A stretch of DNA of 64,000 bases from Halioglobus sp. (GTDB lineage Bacteria > Pseudomonadota > Gammaproteobacteria > Pseudomonadales > Halieaceae): contig JAPKAY010000003.1 in NCBI GenBank assembly GCA_028825045.1, positions 1 to 64,000 on the forward strand. The letters run 5' to 3'. This document shows, in pieces, positions 1 to 9,093 of the stretch. Below the pieces are notes generated by a model, which saw nothing but the letters and a program-made list of their open reading frames with translations, had not been told where the DNA came from and did not search any database. The position numbers were made by a program, and so were the translations under genes. How positions within the stretch are numbered: the first letter of the stretch is position 1; each line of letters begins with the position of its first letter.

Positions 1-301
1 CATCAGTGTTGGCTTCACGTACGGTATCGCCCGACAGACGCTTCTTGCCAGCCTCCAAAAAGTCCTTGCTCCAGCGGCAATATAAATTGGGATTGATGCC
101 CTCACGACGACAAAGCTCAGCGATTGAGCTCTCTCCCCTGAGACCATCCAGGACGATACGGATCTTCTCCTCGGTGGAGAACTTGCGTCGAGTGTTGCGA
201 CGGATATCCTTAACTTTCTTTTCGGTGTTTGACATGCTCATAGTGATACTCCTTTGCTTCAGTTTAAAAGTAGCAGAAGTATCTCTTAGTGAATCAGGTC
301 A
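1..301 (-). mobile_element. Partial IS3-family element: OrfA transposase N-terminus (start codon 241 or 235, runs off window edge) plus probable IS end near 301
   Basis: Reverse complement of 1-241 translates M(SM)SNTEKKVKDIRRNTRRKFSTEEKIRIVLDGLRGESSIAELCRREGINPNLYCRWSKDFLEAGKKRLSGDTVREANTD, typical IS3 OrfA helix-turn-helix. TGACCTGATTC at the putative end (revcomp of about 291-301). Not in the ORF track because it is edge-truncated. Confidence 0.85.
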
Positions 302-329
302 TTTGGTACCATGGTGGCTGACGCCACAC

Positions 330-357
330 AGGTAGCGTTTATCCCGCTTATACTTTA
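330..357. repeat. 28-bp direct repeat, copy 1 (AGGTAGCGTTTATCCCGCTTATACTTTA)
   Basis: Exact match to 1753-1780, read by eye. Confidence 0.95.
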
Positions 358-402
358 CTGTTATGCATCCTGGATGGGGAAGCTTGGTAATCAGGATCTT
401 TG

Positions 403-1710
403 ATGCGCTTCATTCTAATATTCTTGCTGGTGGGCTTGGCGAACTCTGACGGTGCATTTTCCTCGACTCATGCCGAGGATGAAGCAGCGAATCTCTCTTT
501 TGAGAGACTTGGTTATACGCCAATACTCTCCTCCGGCTGCACGGTGGAGAAAGCTGGGAACGCATCTGAGCCATATATTATCGCGGTTACGATCGGGAGC
601 CAAGTCTTCAACCTTGTTCCTGATACAGGCAGCTCAAATCTGATCGTTGGCTCAGGCAAGTGCAAGGACCAGTGCAATTTAAAGAATGTTTATCGTGGAC
701 CATTAATTCCGCAGCATACTGTCCGTATGGAATTTGTTACAGGTGGGATGGTGAATCAATATGCCATTGATGAAATAGGCGTTGGCGGATTAACAGTAAA
801 GAAGCCGTTTTTAGCATCTGTAGAAAACATGAACGTAGGGGGTGCTTACGCATATCCACCTTCAGAAGATGCCTGCTACCAGACAAGGGATGGTGTGATT
901 GGTCTGTCCTATGGAAAAATCAGCATGGGGGGCATCTTACCGACATTTACCGCATTGGCGGCAAAGGGAACTCCTAATGGATTCACCTTTCAGATTTGCG
1001 ATGGCTACAAAGAAAAAACCCAAAAAATCGGCCATTTATACTTCGGTGGATACCCTTCCAAAATTATCGATGGCCCGATCCAGTACATGAACATCGAGCA
1101 GGCAGAGTACTATAATGTATTCGTGGAAGAGTTTTTGATCGCGGGAAAATCGGTGCAGTTCCCGCAGCCCGTGAACATGCGGCCAGGACATCCAGACCTC
1201 ACGACTCAGACCATTGTTGATTCAGGAACGACTCGAATATTTTTGAACACACAAGACAATATAGATGTGATGTTCGCAGCCATGATCGCCTCCGGAATGG
1301 TAGAGTTCCCTTCGGGGACTACCGCCGCGCACGTTAAAGATTTCTATTCTTTGAAACGTGCAATTAGAGGGGCAAAGGTGAATCCGCAGAAAACTTTCCA
1401 AATTACGGTTCGGTCACCGGGCGGTAGTTCACCGGCAATCATCGATGTCGATCCCCGAAATTTATTCCGCCAAACCACCGAAGGGCTCGTCCAGTTAGGC
1501 ATTGCAGCAGAGGTGGGCGTGGCGCGCACAATTCTTGGCGCCCGCGTCTTCCAAGGGAATGTGTTGATGTTTGACAGGTCCCAAGGTCGAATTGGAATTG
1601 TCTCTGGTCGAGGCTGTGACGAGTCCTATTCAGTTGCAGACATCGATACTTTTTTTCGAGGAATATTTAACGCCAGCGGAAGCGTGTCTCCAACAATTTC
1701 ACCGCGATAA
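403..1710 (+). CDS. Secreted pepsin-like aspartic protease (peptidase family A1)
   Basis: Signal peptide; both catalytic motifs (VPDTGSSNLIVGS and IVDSGTTRIFL); pepsin-like DGVIGLSYG and LYFGGYPS segments. ATG at 403 preferred over the TTG at 400. Confidence 0.9.
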   Translation: MRFILIFLLVGLANSDGAFSSTHAEDEAANLSFERLGYTPILSSGCTVEKAGNASEPYIIAVTIGSQVFNLVPDTGSSNLIVGSGKCKDQCNLKNVYRGPLIPQHTVRMEFVTGGMVNQYAIDEIGVGGLTVKKPFLASVENMNVGGAYAYPPSEDACYQTRDGVIGLSYGKISMGGILPTFTALAAKGTPNGFTFQICDGYKEKTQKIGHLYFGGYPSKIIDGPIQYMNIEQAEYYNVFVEEFLIAGKSVQFPQPVNMRPGHPDLTTQTIVDSGTTRIFLNTQDNIDVMFAAMIASGMVEFPSGTTAAHVKDFYSLKRAIRGAKVNPQKTFQITVRSPGGSSPAIIDVDPRNLFRQTTEGLVQLGIAAEVGVARTILGARVFQGNVLMFDRSQGRIGIVSGRGCDESYSVADIDTFFRGIFNASGSVSPTISPR

Positions 1711-1752
1711 ATGGTTGTCTGCAGTCCGCTGTTTGTACTAGATTAGTAGCAA

Positions 1753-1780
1753 AGGTAGCGTTTATCCCGCTTATACTTTA
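1753..1780. repeat. 28-bp direct repeat, copy 2
   Basis: Exact match to 330-357. Confidence 0.95.
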
Positions 1781-1854
1781 GCCTGGCGACTACTGCCCAC
1801 CTACCAGTACTGACAACTGGAACTGACTCAGACCTTTCAGTGGCGTCCGTGCTG

Positions 1855-2028
1855 ATCGATTGCTGTTGCACTGGATTTCTTTGAGAGAAAAATGTGCAGC
1901 TCAAAGACGAGCCGGATGCTGAAGTGGCGCGCAAGTTGCGCAAAGTGGTGGACCCGGGCGAATCCGGGTTATCAATGAGCTACCTGGGTTGTGCCATCGC
2001 GGTACTACGTGCATACTTGGAAGCATGA
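1855..2028 (+). pseudogene. 3' remnant of a truncated gene upstream of marC
   Basis: Open frame ...LDFFERKNVQLKDEPDAEVARKLRKVVDPGESGLSMSYLGCAIAVLRAYLEA* whose TGA overlaps the marC ATG (ATGA). Confidence 0.5.
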
Positions 2029-2705
2029 GCACTATTGCATTCCTAAAAGCCTTCATGGCTCTCTTCGCCATGATGAACCCCATCGGCAACGCCGGGATCT
2101 TCATCAGCACGGTGGGAGACCTACCCACGGGTTTTAAAGTCAAGGCCGCTGCGAAAACAGCCGTGGCAGTGTTGATCATTCTCGAGATCTCCATCTTCGG
2201 CGGCACCGCCATTCTTCAGGCATTTGGCATCTCGCTATCCGCCTTCCAGGCCGCGGGTGGCCTGATTGTGGTGCTGATTGGGCTGAACATGATCACCGGA
2301 AAAGAAAATTCCGCCCACCACACGCAGGGAGCCAAGCGGTCTCTCGAGGAGCTTCAAGCCGAAGAGAAAGAAGTCAGCGATAAGATGATCGTTCCGCTGG
2401 CTATGCCGATCCTGGGCGGTCCGGGTGCAATTGCCGCGGTGGTCACGGTGGCCGCTGCCTATCCCACCATGGAGGGACGCATCGGAGCCGCCCTCGGAAC
2501 CGCCGCCCTGGTGTTCATACTCTTCCTCTGCTTCGCTTTCTCTGGTCTCCTCAGCCGTTTCCTCAGCAACCACGCACAGGAAATCATCTTGCGCTTCATG
2601 GGCCTGATCCTGGTCGCCATCGGTGGGGACATGATCTTGGGCGGAATCGAACAGTCAGCCAGTCAGTTCTTTCTGGGTGTCAGCCAACCGACCCACACAG
2701 GCTGA
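2025..2705 (+). CDS. MarC/YhgN family (UPF0056) membrane protein
   Basis: MSTIAFLKAFMALFAMMNPIGNAGIFIS...; multi-TM; NPIGN motif. Confidence 0.85.
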   Translation: MSTIAFLKAFMALFAMMNPIGNAGIFISTVGDLPTGFKVKAAAKTAVAVLIILEISIFGGTAILQAFGISLSAFQAAGGLIVVLIGLNMITGKENSAHHTQGAKRSLEELQAEEKEVSDKMIVPLAMPILGGPGAIAAVVTVAAAYPTMEGRIGAALGTAALVFILFLCFAFSGLLSRFLSNHAQEIILRFMGLILVAIGGDMILGGIEQSASQFFLGVSQPTHTG

Positions 2706-2800
2706 GCTATCCTCTTCAGCCACTGTTAACCGGTGTACGTTGTCAGATCATTTGGGACGGTATCGCCAGCTTAACCAGCCAAGATTGCTAGAATCGGCGC

Positions 2801-3604
2801 ATGAATACATATAAACGCCACCGATTCCCACCTGATATTATCTCCTACGCTGTCTGGCTCTACTATCGTTTCAATCTCAGTCATCGAGATATCGAAGATC
2901 TACTCGCTGAACGAGGGATCACAGTCGGCCGCGAAGCGATCCGGTTATGGTGCATCAAATTTGGTGCTCTCTACGCCAGAAGATTGAAACGAAAACACCG
3001 AGGCTATGGCGATACCTTCTACATCGACGAAGTCTTCATAAAGATCAACGGCAAACAGCATTACTTGTGGCGGGCTGTTGATCAGGATGGCGACGTAGTT
3101 GATGTGTTTCATCAGGCAAAGCGTGATGGCTCAGCAGCTAAACGCTTCTTCAAAAGGTTATTGCGAAGCCATGGCAGTGAACCCAGGAAGATCGTAACCG
3201 ACAAATTGCGAAGTTATGGAGTCGCTCACCGAGAGCTTATTCCTGAGGCCATCCACAGCACAAAGCAGTATGAGAATAATCGGGCTGAGCAATCGCATGA
3301 GGCTACACGGGTGAGGGAGCGAGGGATGCGTAAATTCAAATCTGTCAGGCAGGCTCAACGGTTCCTAGGTGCGCATGCTGCGGTGAATAATCTATTCAAT
3401 CTTGGTAGGCACTTGGTCAGAGCTGAGCACTATAGGAGTCTGGGGGTGAGTGCGTTTTCAGAATGGGAAAGTGCGGTAGCTTGCTTGTCACAGGCTAGAT
3501 TCTCCTCACCTCACGTACTTAAGTTGCCAGAACCCACGCGCAAACAAGCAAATTGTGTGGTTGGCTCTAGTTGCGGGGGAGCATGGTTCTATCGCATCCC
3601 ATAG
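2801..3604 (+). mobile_element. IS6-family DDE transposase
   Basis: FPPDIISYAVWLYYRFNLSHRDIEDLLAERGI, DE(T)FYIDEVF, IVTDKLRSY, NNRAEQSHEATRVRERGMRKFKS are hallmark IS6 motifs. The C-terminal tail looks non-native; clear terminal inverted repeats were not found by eye. Confidence 0.85.
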
Positions 3605-3637
3605 CCCGCTGCCGCTATAACTCTACTCGACCGATAG

Positions 3638-3659
3638 CCCGCCACCGTGCGGGTTTTTT
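3638..3659 (+). terminator. Rho-independent terminator
   Basis: CCCGC-CACCGT-GCGGG followed by TTTTTT. Confidence 0.75.
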
Positions 3660-3815
3660 CTTTTCAAGGCTTAATGGGCGCTGCCATGTTAACTTGTCAA
3701 AACTTACGGAAGGCATGGATTTAGGTCAATTGCGACATTGGTGCGTCTTAAGAGCACGAGTGCACCCCCTTGGGGAGGGTAGCATCTCTAGCTTACTGTT
3801 TTTATTGGTTTTAAA

Positions 3816-3889
3816 TGGAGGCTCGGGTCGGAATCGAACCGGCGTACACGGAGTTGCAGTCCGCTGCATGACCACTCTGCCACCGAGCC
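3816..3889 (-). tRNA. tRNA-Cys (GCA)
   Basis: Reverse complement folds as a cloverleaf: GGCTCGG...CGGACTGCAACTCCG...GGTTCGATTCC...CCGAGCCTCCA. Confidence 0.95.
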
Positions 3890-3901
3890 TGAAAGGGGGT
3901 T

Positions 3902-3977
3902 TGGAGCGGGAAACCGGGTTCGAACCGGCGACCTCAACCTTGGCAAGGTTGCGCTCTACCAACTGAGCTATTCCCGC
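3902..3977 (-). tRNA. tRNA-Gly (GCC)
   Basis: GCGGGAATAGCTCAGTTGGTAGAGCGCAACCTTGCCAAGGTTGAGGTCGCCGGTTCGAACCCGGTTTCCCGCTCCA. Confidence 0.97.
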
Positions 3978-4113
3978 ACTTCTAACGTGTATCCACCGCC
4001 GTGGTCGCCGGAACCGCCGAGGCTGCGTGCCCCTGGCTCCAAGTGGCGCTTATTGTATGCACCGCGTCTTAAGAGTCAAGCAGAATACAAGATAAATACC
4101 GCAAGCATTTGAA

Positions 4114-4686
4114 TTAGATAGCTTTATCCTGATCCCTGATGATGGTCCAAGCCGCTTTCAGATAAACCATCATCGACCACAGAGTCAGCACGGCGGCAGT
4201 GTAGAGAATCACGTAACACAAAGCGAGGAGCCAGCTCTCATCAGTGACCGGGTCTATGGCCAGAAGGCCCGTAATTGCTATCATTTGGAAGGTCGTCTTC
4301 ACCTTCCCTATATAAGAGACCGCAACGGATGTTCGTTCCCCCAGTTCTGCCATCCACTCCCGCAATGCAGAAACCACAATCTCCCGCCCGATAATCACGC
4401 AGGCTGCGAGCGTAAACAGCAGGGTATCGTGTCGCTCAACCAGCAAAACCAGCGCAATGGCCACCATGAGTTTGTCCGCGACCGGGTCAAGAAATGCACC
4501 AAATGCGGTCATCTGCCCTAGCCGTCTGGCCAGGTAGCCATCGAACCAGTCAGTAATCGCCGCAAATCCAAAGATAATGGCGGCTACAAGCAGGTGATTC
4601 TTGAACGGCAGATAAAAAACCACTACTAACACCGGGATAAGCATAATCCGCAGCATGGTGAGGGCGTTCGGACTTGTGATGGGCAA
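4114..4686 (-). CDS. pgsA: CDP-diacylglycerol--glycerol-3-phosphate 3-phosphatidyltransferase
   Basis: CDP-alcohol phosphotransferase motif DWFDGYLARRLGQMTAFGAFLDPVADK; pgsA-tRNA-Gly-tRNA-Cys synteny as in E. coli. Confidence 0.95.
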   Translation of the reverse strand: MPITSPNALTMLRIMLIPVLVVVFYLPFKNHLLVAAIIFGFAAITDWFDGYLARRLGQMTAFGAFLDPVADKLMVAIALVLLVERHDTLLFTLAACVIIGREIVVSALREWMAELGERTSVAVSYIGKVKTTFQMIAITGLLAIDPVTDESWLLALCYVILYTAAVLTLWSMMVYLKAAWTIIRDQDKAI

Positions 4687-4710
4687 AAGCGTTGGTGTCC
4701 GTCAAAGCAG

Positions 4711-5010
4711 GTGGAATTTATCAATGATAAGCGGTGCAACGGGCCCCGCTTGAGCATAGTACCCTATCAGCCAGCAGGGATACAAAAAATCCCCCTCATG
4801 AAATGTTGGAGAATCCAGGTTCAACCCGAATCAGAAACCCCCGTTGCACATTTGACCGGTTGGAATGCTACTCATCCAATCTCCCAGGGAACTGATTGGC
4901 ACAATTTACCTCTAAACCTTGCAAAGCAGCGTCAATATGTTTTACATTTTCAGACAGAAAGTGCGTTGGCCGCTCGTAAGTCATTGAACTTATTGGGATG
5001 GTACAGATAA
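4711..5010 (+). CDS. Hypothetical small ORF, possibly non-coding
   Basis: ORF only; no recognised family. Confidence 0.2.
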   Translation: MEFINDKRCNGPRLSIVPYQPAGIQKIPLMKCWRIQVQPESETPVAHLTGWNATHPISQGTDWHNLPLNLAKQRQYVLHFQTESALAARKSLNLLGWYR

Positions 5011-5075
5011 TGCTTTACCGTTAATGGACATAACTGAATTGGGCGTATTACAGATAATCTGCGGTTACTAATAAA

Positions 5076-5723
5076 ATGACTCGGCCTCTTACCTCCATAA
5101 TTTTTCTAACCCTTGCACTGGCTAGTAGCTTCGGTATGGCGGGAAGCATTGATCCCAATACCACGCCTACCCTCCTTGAAGCGCATGGGCTTCGTGTACA
5201 GGGAGAGCAACCCATCAGCGAAGCACTTTTTACTTTTTCACCTTTCGCTGCCGACAGTCAGAAGGTAGTCCCCGGCTTCGCAGATCCACTCGGCACTGGC
5301 GTAGATCCGGCTTTACGGGTTTTTAAGGGCAAAGTGCACTTCATGGACTTGCTTGGGGACTTCAAAACGGAAGATCCTGACCAAACCGCAGAAATTGCAA
5401 TGCCACGCGGAACACTGCGCGCTACGGAACTACTCAGTAGCTTGCTCTCTCGATATTTAGCGAAAGGCAGAGCCTATGACCAATCGATGTTTAATGTAGG
5501 TACTGCCGAGGTCACTGAGCGAGACGGCGTGCCTGTTACCTCGGAATCTATCCCTCTTTCTCTGGCCGGATTTGGTACGGTAATAAATAATCAAAAACCC
5601 ACTTTCCTGCATTGGACTAAGTGCCCGGCGCGAACCAAGAGGGAGGAAAGCATGAACAACGCTAAGGCCAAACGTCGGTGGGAATGCTCAGCGCCAGGCG
5701 TTTGTTTTTGCAGTTCGATCTAA
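5076..5723 (+). CDS. Hypothetical exported protein
   Basis: Signal peptide MTRPLTSIIFLTLALASSFGMAGS; no recognised domain; the Lys/Arg-rich C-terminus looks non-native. Confidence 0.5.
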   Translation: MTRPLTSIIFLTLALASSFGMAGSIDPNTTPTLLEAHGLRVQGEQPISEALFTFSPFAADSQKVVPGFADPLGTGVDPALRVFKGKVHFMDLLGDFKTEDPDQTAEIAMPRGTLRATELLSSLLSRYLAKGRAYDQSMFNVGTAEVTERDGVPVTSESIPLSLAGFGTVINNQKPTFLHWTKCPARTKREESMNNAKAKRRWECSAPGVCFCSSI

Positions 5724-5748
5724 TGCACTAGCCGCGGCACCCCGGTAC

Positions 5749-7572
5749 TCATTTATCGCCATGCAGGTGATCGTAGATTTGCTGCGCTAGCCTGCCGCTG
5801 ATTCCGGTTATTTTTCTTAGTTCATCCACATTCGCGTTTTCCACACCCTGTGCGCTCCCAAAGTGCCGCAGCAATTCTCTTCTGCGCTTGCTCCCCACAC
5901 CGGGGATATCATCCAGGCGCGAGCGCTGCCTGGCTTTGTCTCGTCGACCGCGGTGACCTGTAATTGCAAAACGATGTGCCTCATCACGAATTTGCTGAAT
6001 TAAATGAAGCGCCAGACTGTCGGCAGGTAATTGTCGCTCTTCTCCAGTAGCGCCATTCACCAGCGTTTCAAACCCCGCTTTACGCGTTGAGCCTTTAGCA
6101 ACACCAATGACCTCAATACCGCTTACCTGTAAATCCTCCAGCACTGACATAGCCTGAGCAACCTGGCCTTTGCCGCCGTCGATAAACAAAATATCCGGCA
6201 TCGCCGCCTCTGAAGACTTCAGGCGACGGTAGCGACGATCCAGTGCCTGACGCATGGCAGCATAGTCGTCGGCCGGCGTAATCCCATCTATATTGAATTT
6301 TCGATAATCCGATTTACGCGCACCGTGTTGATCAAATACGACGCAGGATGCCACCGTTGCCTCCCCGGAACTGTGGCTAATATCAAAGCACTCCATACGT
6401 TCTGGCAGCTCCGGCAAGCCCAGTACATCCTGGAGTGTCTGCAGACGCTCCAGGGTTGTTTGTCTGCCCGCCAGGTGAGCGGCAAGATTGGTTTCCGCTG
6501 TCTGATGAGCAAGCTGCAACCACCGGGCTCTGGACTCTCGCACCCGACTGCGGACCTTAACTTGTCGCTGCGCATGTGCCGACAGCGCCTGCTCCAGTGT
6601 GTCTAAATCCGCCGGTGCCGCATTGACAATAATTTCTACCGGAATCGCTCTGCTCGCGCCCAAATAGTACTGCGGAATAAATGCAGCCAGCACTTCCGCC
6701 GCGCTCTCCTGAAGCTTCAGGGGAGGATAATACGTCTTGCTTCCCAAAACGCGGGCACCACGTACAAAAAGGACTTGTACACAAGCGCGCCCCTGCCCCG
6801 TTGCCGACGCTAGAATATCAAGGTCTCCGCTTACACCTTCGATGCCCTGACTCGCCTGGACCTGCTGCAGCTGACTAATCTGATCGCGACAGCTAGCGGC
6901 TTTTTCATACGCCAGTTCAGATGCGGCCTTCTCCATATCATCGGCAAGACGAACCATTAGCTGCTGAGACTTTCCACGCAAAAACAAACTGGTGCTATCC
7001 ACCTGCTCTGCGTAATCCTGTTCACTGACCAAATCAACACAGGGGCCTGAGCAACGATCTATTTGATACTGCAAGCAAGGACGCGATCGGTTTTTGAAAT
7101 AGCTATCTTCACACTGACGAACTTTAAATACTTTCTGCAGGAAGTGCATGGATTCTCGCACCGCCCCAGCACTGGGATAAGGGCCAAAATACGTACCCTT
7201 ACGTCGTTTAGCACCGCGGTGCAAAGCGATTCGCGGGAACTTATCTTCGCTGGATAGAAATATATAGGGGTAAGATTTATCGTCGCGCAACAGAATGTTG
7301 TAGGCAGGCCGTTGCGTTTTAATCAGGTTGTGTTCCAGCAAGAGCGCATCCACTTCAGTAGAAGTGATCGTCACCTGGATATCGTGAATACGAGCGACCA
7401 GCGCCATAGTTTTGCTGGTCAATCCACTAGCTCGAAAATAACTCCCCACGCGGTTTTTAAGGTTCTTTGCCTTGCCGACATAGAGCAAGTGACCATTGCT
7501 ATCGTACATCTGGTAGACACCCGGCCGTGTCGTCAGTGTGTTGAGAAACCCCTTGTGATCGAACTCACTCAT
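5749..7572 (-). CDS. uvrC: Excinuclease ABC subunit C
   Basis: GIY-YIG N-terminus (TRPGVYQMYDSNGHLLYVGKAKNLKNRVGSYF), UvrC homology region, C-terminal HhH. Confidence 0.97.
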   Translation of the reverse strand: MSEFDHKGFLNTLTTRPGVYQMYDSNGHLLYVGKAKNLKNRVGSYFRASGLTSKTMALVARIHDIQVTITSTEVDALLLEHNLIKTQRPAYNILLRDDKSYPYIFLSSEDKFPRIALHRGAKRRKGTYFGPYPSAGAVRESMHFLQKVFKVRQCEDSYFKNRSRPCLQYQIDRCSGPCVDLVSEQDYAEQVDSTSLFLRGKSQQLMVRLADDMEKAASELAYEKAASCRDQISQLQQVQASQGIEGVSGDLDILASATGQGRACVQVLFVRGARVLGSKTYYPPLKLQESAAEVLAAFIPQYYLGASRAIPVEIIVNAAPADLDTLEQALSAHAQRQVKVRSRVRESRARWLQLAHQTAETNLAAHLAGRQTTLERLQTLQDVLGLPELPERMECFDISHSSGEATVASCVVFDQHGARKSDYRKFNIDGITPADDYAAMRQALDRRYRRLKSSEAAMPDILFIDGGKGQVAQAMSVLEDLQVSGIEVIGVAKGSTRKAGFETLVNGATGEERQLPADSLALHLIQQIRDEAHRFAITGHRGRRDKARQRSRLDDIPGVGSKRRRELLRHFGSAQGVENANVDELRKITGISGRLAQQIYDHLHGDK

Positions 7573-8597
7573 GGTCTGCTGCCATATACTCTGGGTTCAA
7601 TCTCTAGGTTAATGCCGAACGTGCGGCGCACAGTAGCGGCAATATCGTTAGCCAGCGACAACAGTTGAGGGCCGCTATTACTGCCATAATTAACCAGCAC
7701 CAGCGCGTGCTCAGGGTGAACGCCCAGGCCCTCTTTACGAAAACCTTTCCAGCCACACTGATCTATCATCCACGCAGCCGACACTTTTACCCTGCCATCA
7801 CTCTGCGGATAAAGGGGCAGCGAAGAGTAGGCGGCCACCAAACCCTGAGCCTCGTGCGCCTGCAGAAGGGGGTTCTTGAAAAAGCTGCCGGCGTTGGGCT
7901 CGACCGCAGGATCCGGAAGTTTGCTTTGACGAATTGATACAACGGCATCAAATATTTCAGGGGGAGTGGGTGAAACGATGCCATGTTCCAAACAGTAATT
8001 GGCAATAGCAGGGTATCGGGTGTTCACCTTGGGGTGCAGGCTTAACTCCAGATCAACAGCGGTAATAAGCAATTGATCTTTAAGGCCGTGCTTGAAGATA
8101 CTGTCGCGGTAGCCGAATTCACACTCCTTGCCGTTCAGCTCAATAATCCGGCCATCTGTGAGTTGCCTGGCATGCACGCGAAGCAATACAGATTGCAGCT
8201 CAACACCGTAGGCGCCCACATTTTGAATCGGTGCCGCACCCACAGTACCGGGAATCAGGGCAAGATTTTCCAATCCGAAGTAACCCTGTTGTAACGTCCA
8301 GCGCACGAGTGCATGCCAGTTCTCGCCCGCGGCGACTCGCAAAACGACTGTGTCATCCGTCCTGGCTATTATTTCAATGCCACAGGTTCTCTGCAGGACA
8401 ACGAGCGCATCCACATTACCGGCTAAGACGACATTACTGCCTTCGCCCAGCGGCACGATAGACAGGCTTCGTACCCGCGCCCATTCCAGACACGCAACCA
8501 ACTCAACATCGTTATTGATCGCCACCTGAGCTGCGGCCTGCGCATGCAAGCGCAACGTATTGTAGGGGCTCATGTCCTGGCTGTGGTAGTACTTCAT
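7569..8597 (-). CDS. murB: UDP-N-acetylenolpyruvoylglucosamine reductase
   Basis: PLGEGSNVVL, LIPGTVGAAPIQNVGAYGVE, GSFFKNP motifs. Confidence 0.96.
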   Translation of the reverse strand: MKYYHSQDMSPYNTLRLHAQAAAQVAINNDVELVACLEWARVRSLSIVPLGEGSNVVLAGNVDALVVLQRTCGIEIIARTDDTVVLRVAAGENWHALVRWTLQQGYFGLENLALIPGTVGAAPIQNVGAYGVELQSVLLRVHARQLTDGRIIELNGKECEFGYRDSIFKHGLKDQLLITAVDLELSLHPKVNTRYPAIANYCLEHGIVSPTPPEIFDAVVSIRQSKLPDPAVEPNAGSFFKNPLLQAHEAQGLVAAYSSLPLYPQSDGRVKVSAAWMIDQCGWKGFRKEGLGVHPEHALVLVNYGSNSGPQLLSLANDIAATVRRTFGINLEIEPRVYGSRP

Positions 8598-8602
8598 CGT
8601 CC

Positions 8603-9091
8603 CTACCTCACCCGCAACTTTATCGCCTGCACCAGTCCATCACAGGCAGCCTCGATCAAATCCAAAACCTGTGAGAAGCCCCTGGCACCTCCGTAGTAAG
8701 GATCTGGCACTTCTTTAACACCCAGTTCCGGCGCGTAGTCCAGCAGCAAGCCTAGACGGCTTGCATACGGGGCCGGGCACAGCGCTTGCAGCTCATCAAG
8801 GTTGTCATTGTCCATCGCCAGCACGTAGTGGTAGTTTTCAAAATCACTGACCTGTACCTGTCTTGCACGCAGCGCCCTGAGATCGTGGCCACGTTTTGCC
8901 GCCTCCGCTATAGCGCGAGCATCAGGTGCACTGCCTACATGCCAGTCGCCCGTTCCACAGGAGTCTACCTGCATAGAATCGGAAAGCCCGGCCCGGGCAA
9001 CAAAGCTCACGAACACGCCATGCGCGGTCGGAGAACGGCAGATATTGCCTAAACAGACAAAAAGTACACGCGTGGGTTCGCCATCCGGCAA
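8603..9091 (-). CDS. Low-molecular-weight protein-tyrosine phosphatase; start codon uncertain
   Basis: VLFVCLGNICRSPTAHGVF P-loop and VPDPYYGG motif. The track start at 9319 lies inside kdsB. Confidence 0.9.
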   Translation of the reverse strand: MPDGEPTRVLFVCLGNICRSPTAHGVFVSFVARAGLSDSMQVDSCGTGDWHVGSAPDARAIAEAAKRGHDLRALRARQVQVSDFENYHYVLAMDNDNLDELQALCPAPYASRLGLLLDYAPELGVKEVPDPYYGGARGFSQVLDLIEAACDGLVQAIKLRVR

Positions 9092-9093
9092 GG

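Noticed and set aside
3571-3966. 131-aa ORF (and the 78-aa ORF 3726-3962 on minus)
   Set aside because: They run through tRNA-Cys and tRNA-Gly genes; the SGRNRTGVHGVAVRCMTTLPP-type peptide is a familiar tRNA translation artefact.
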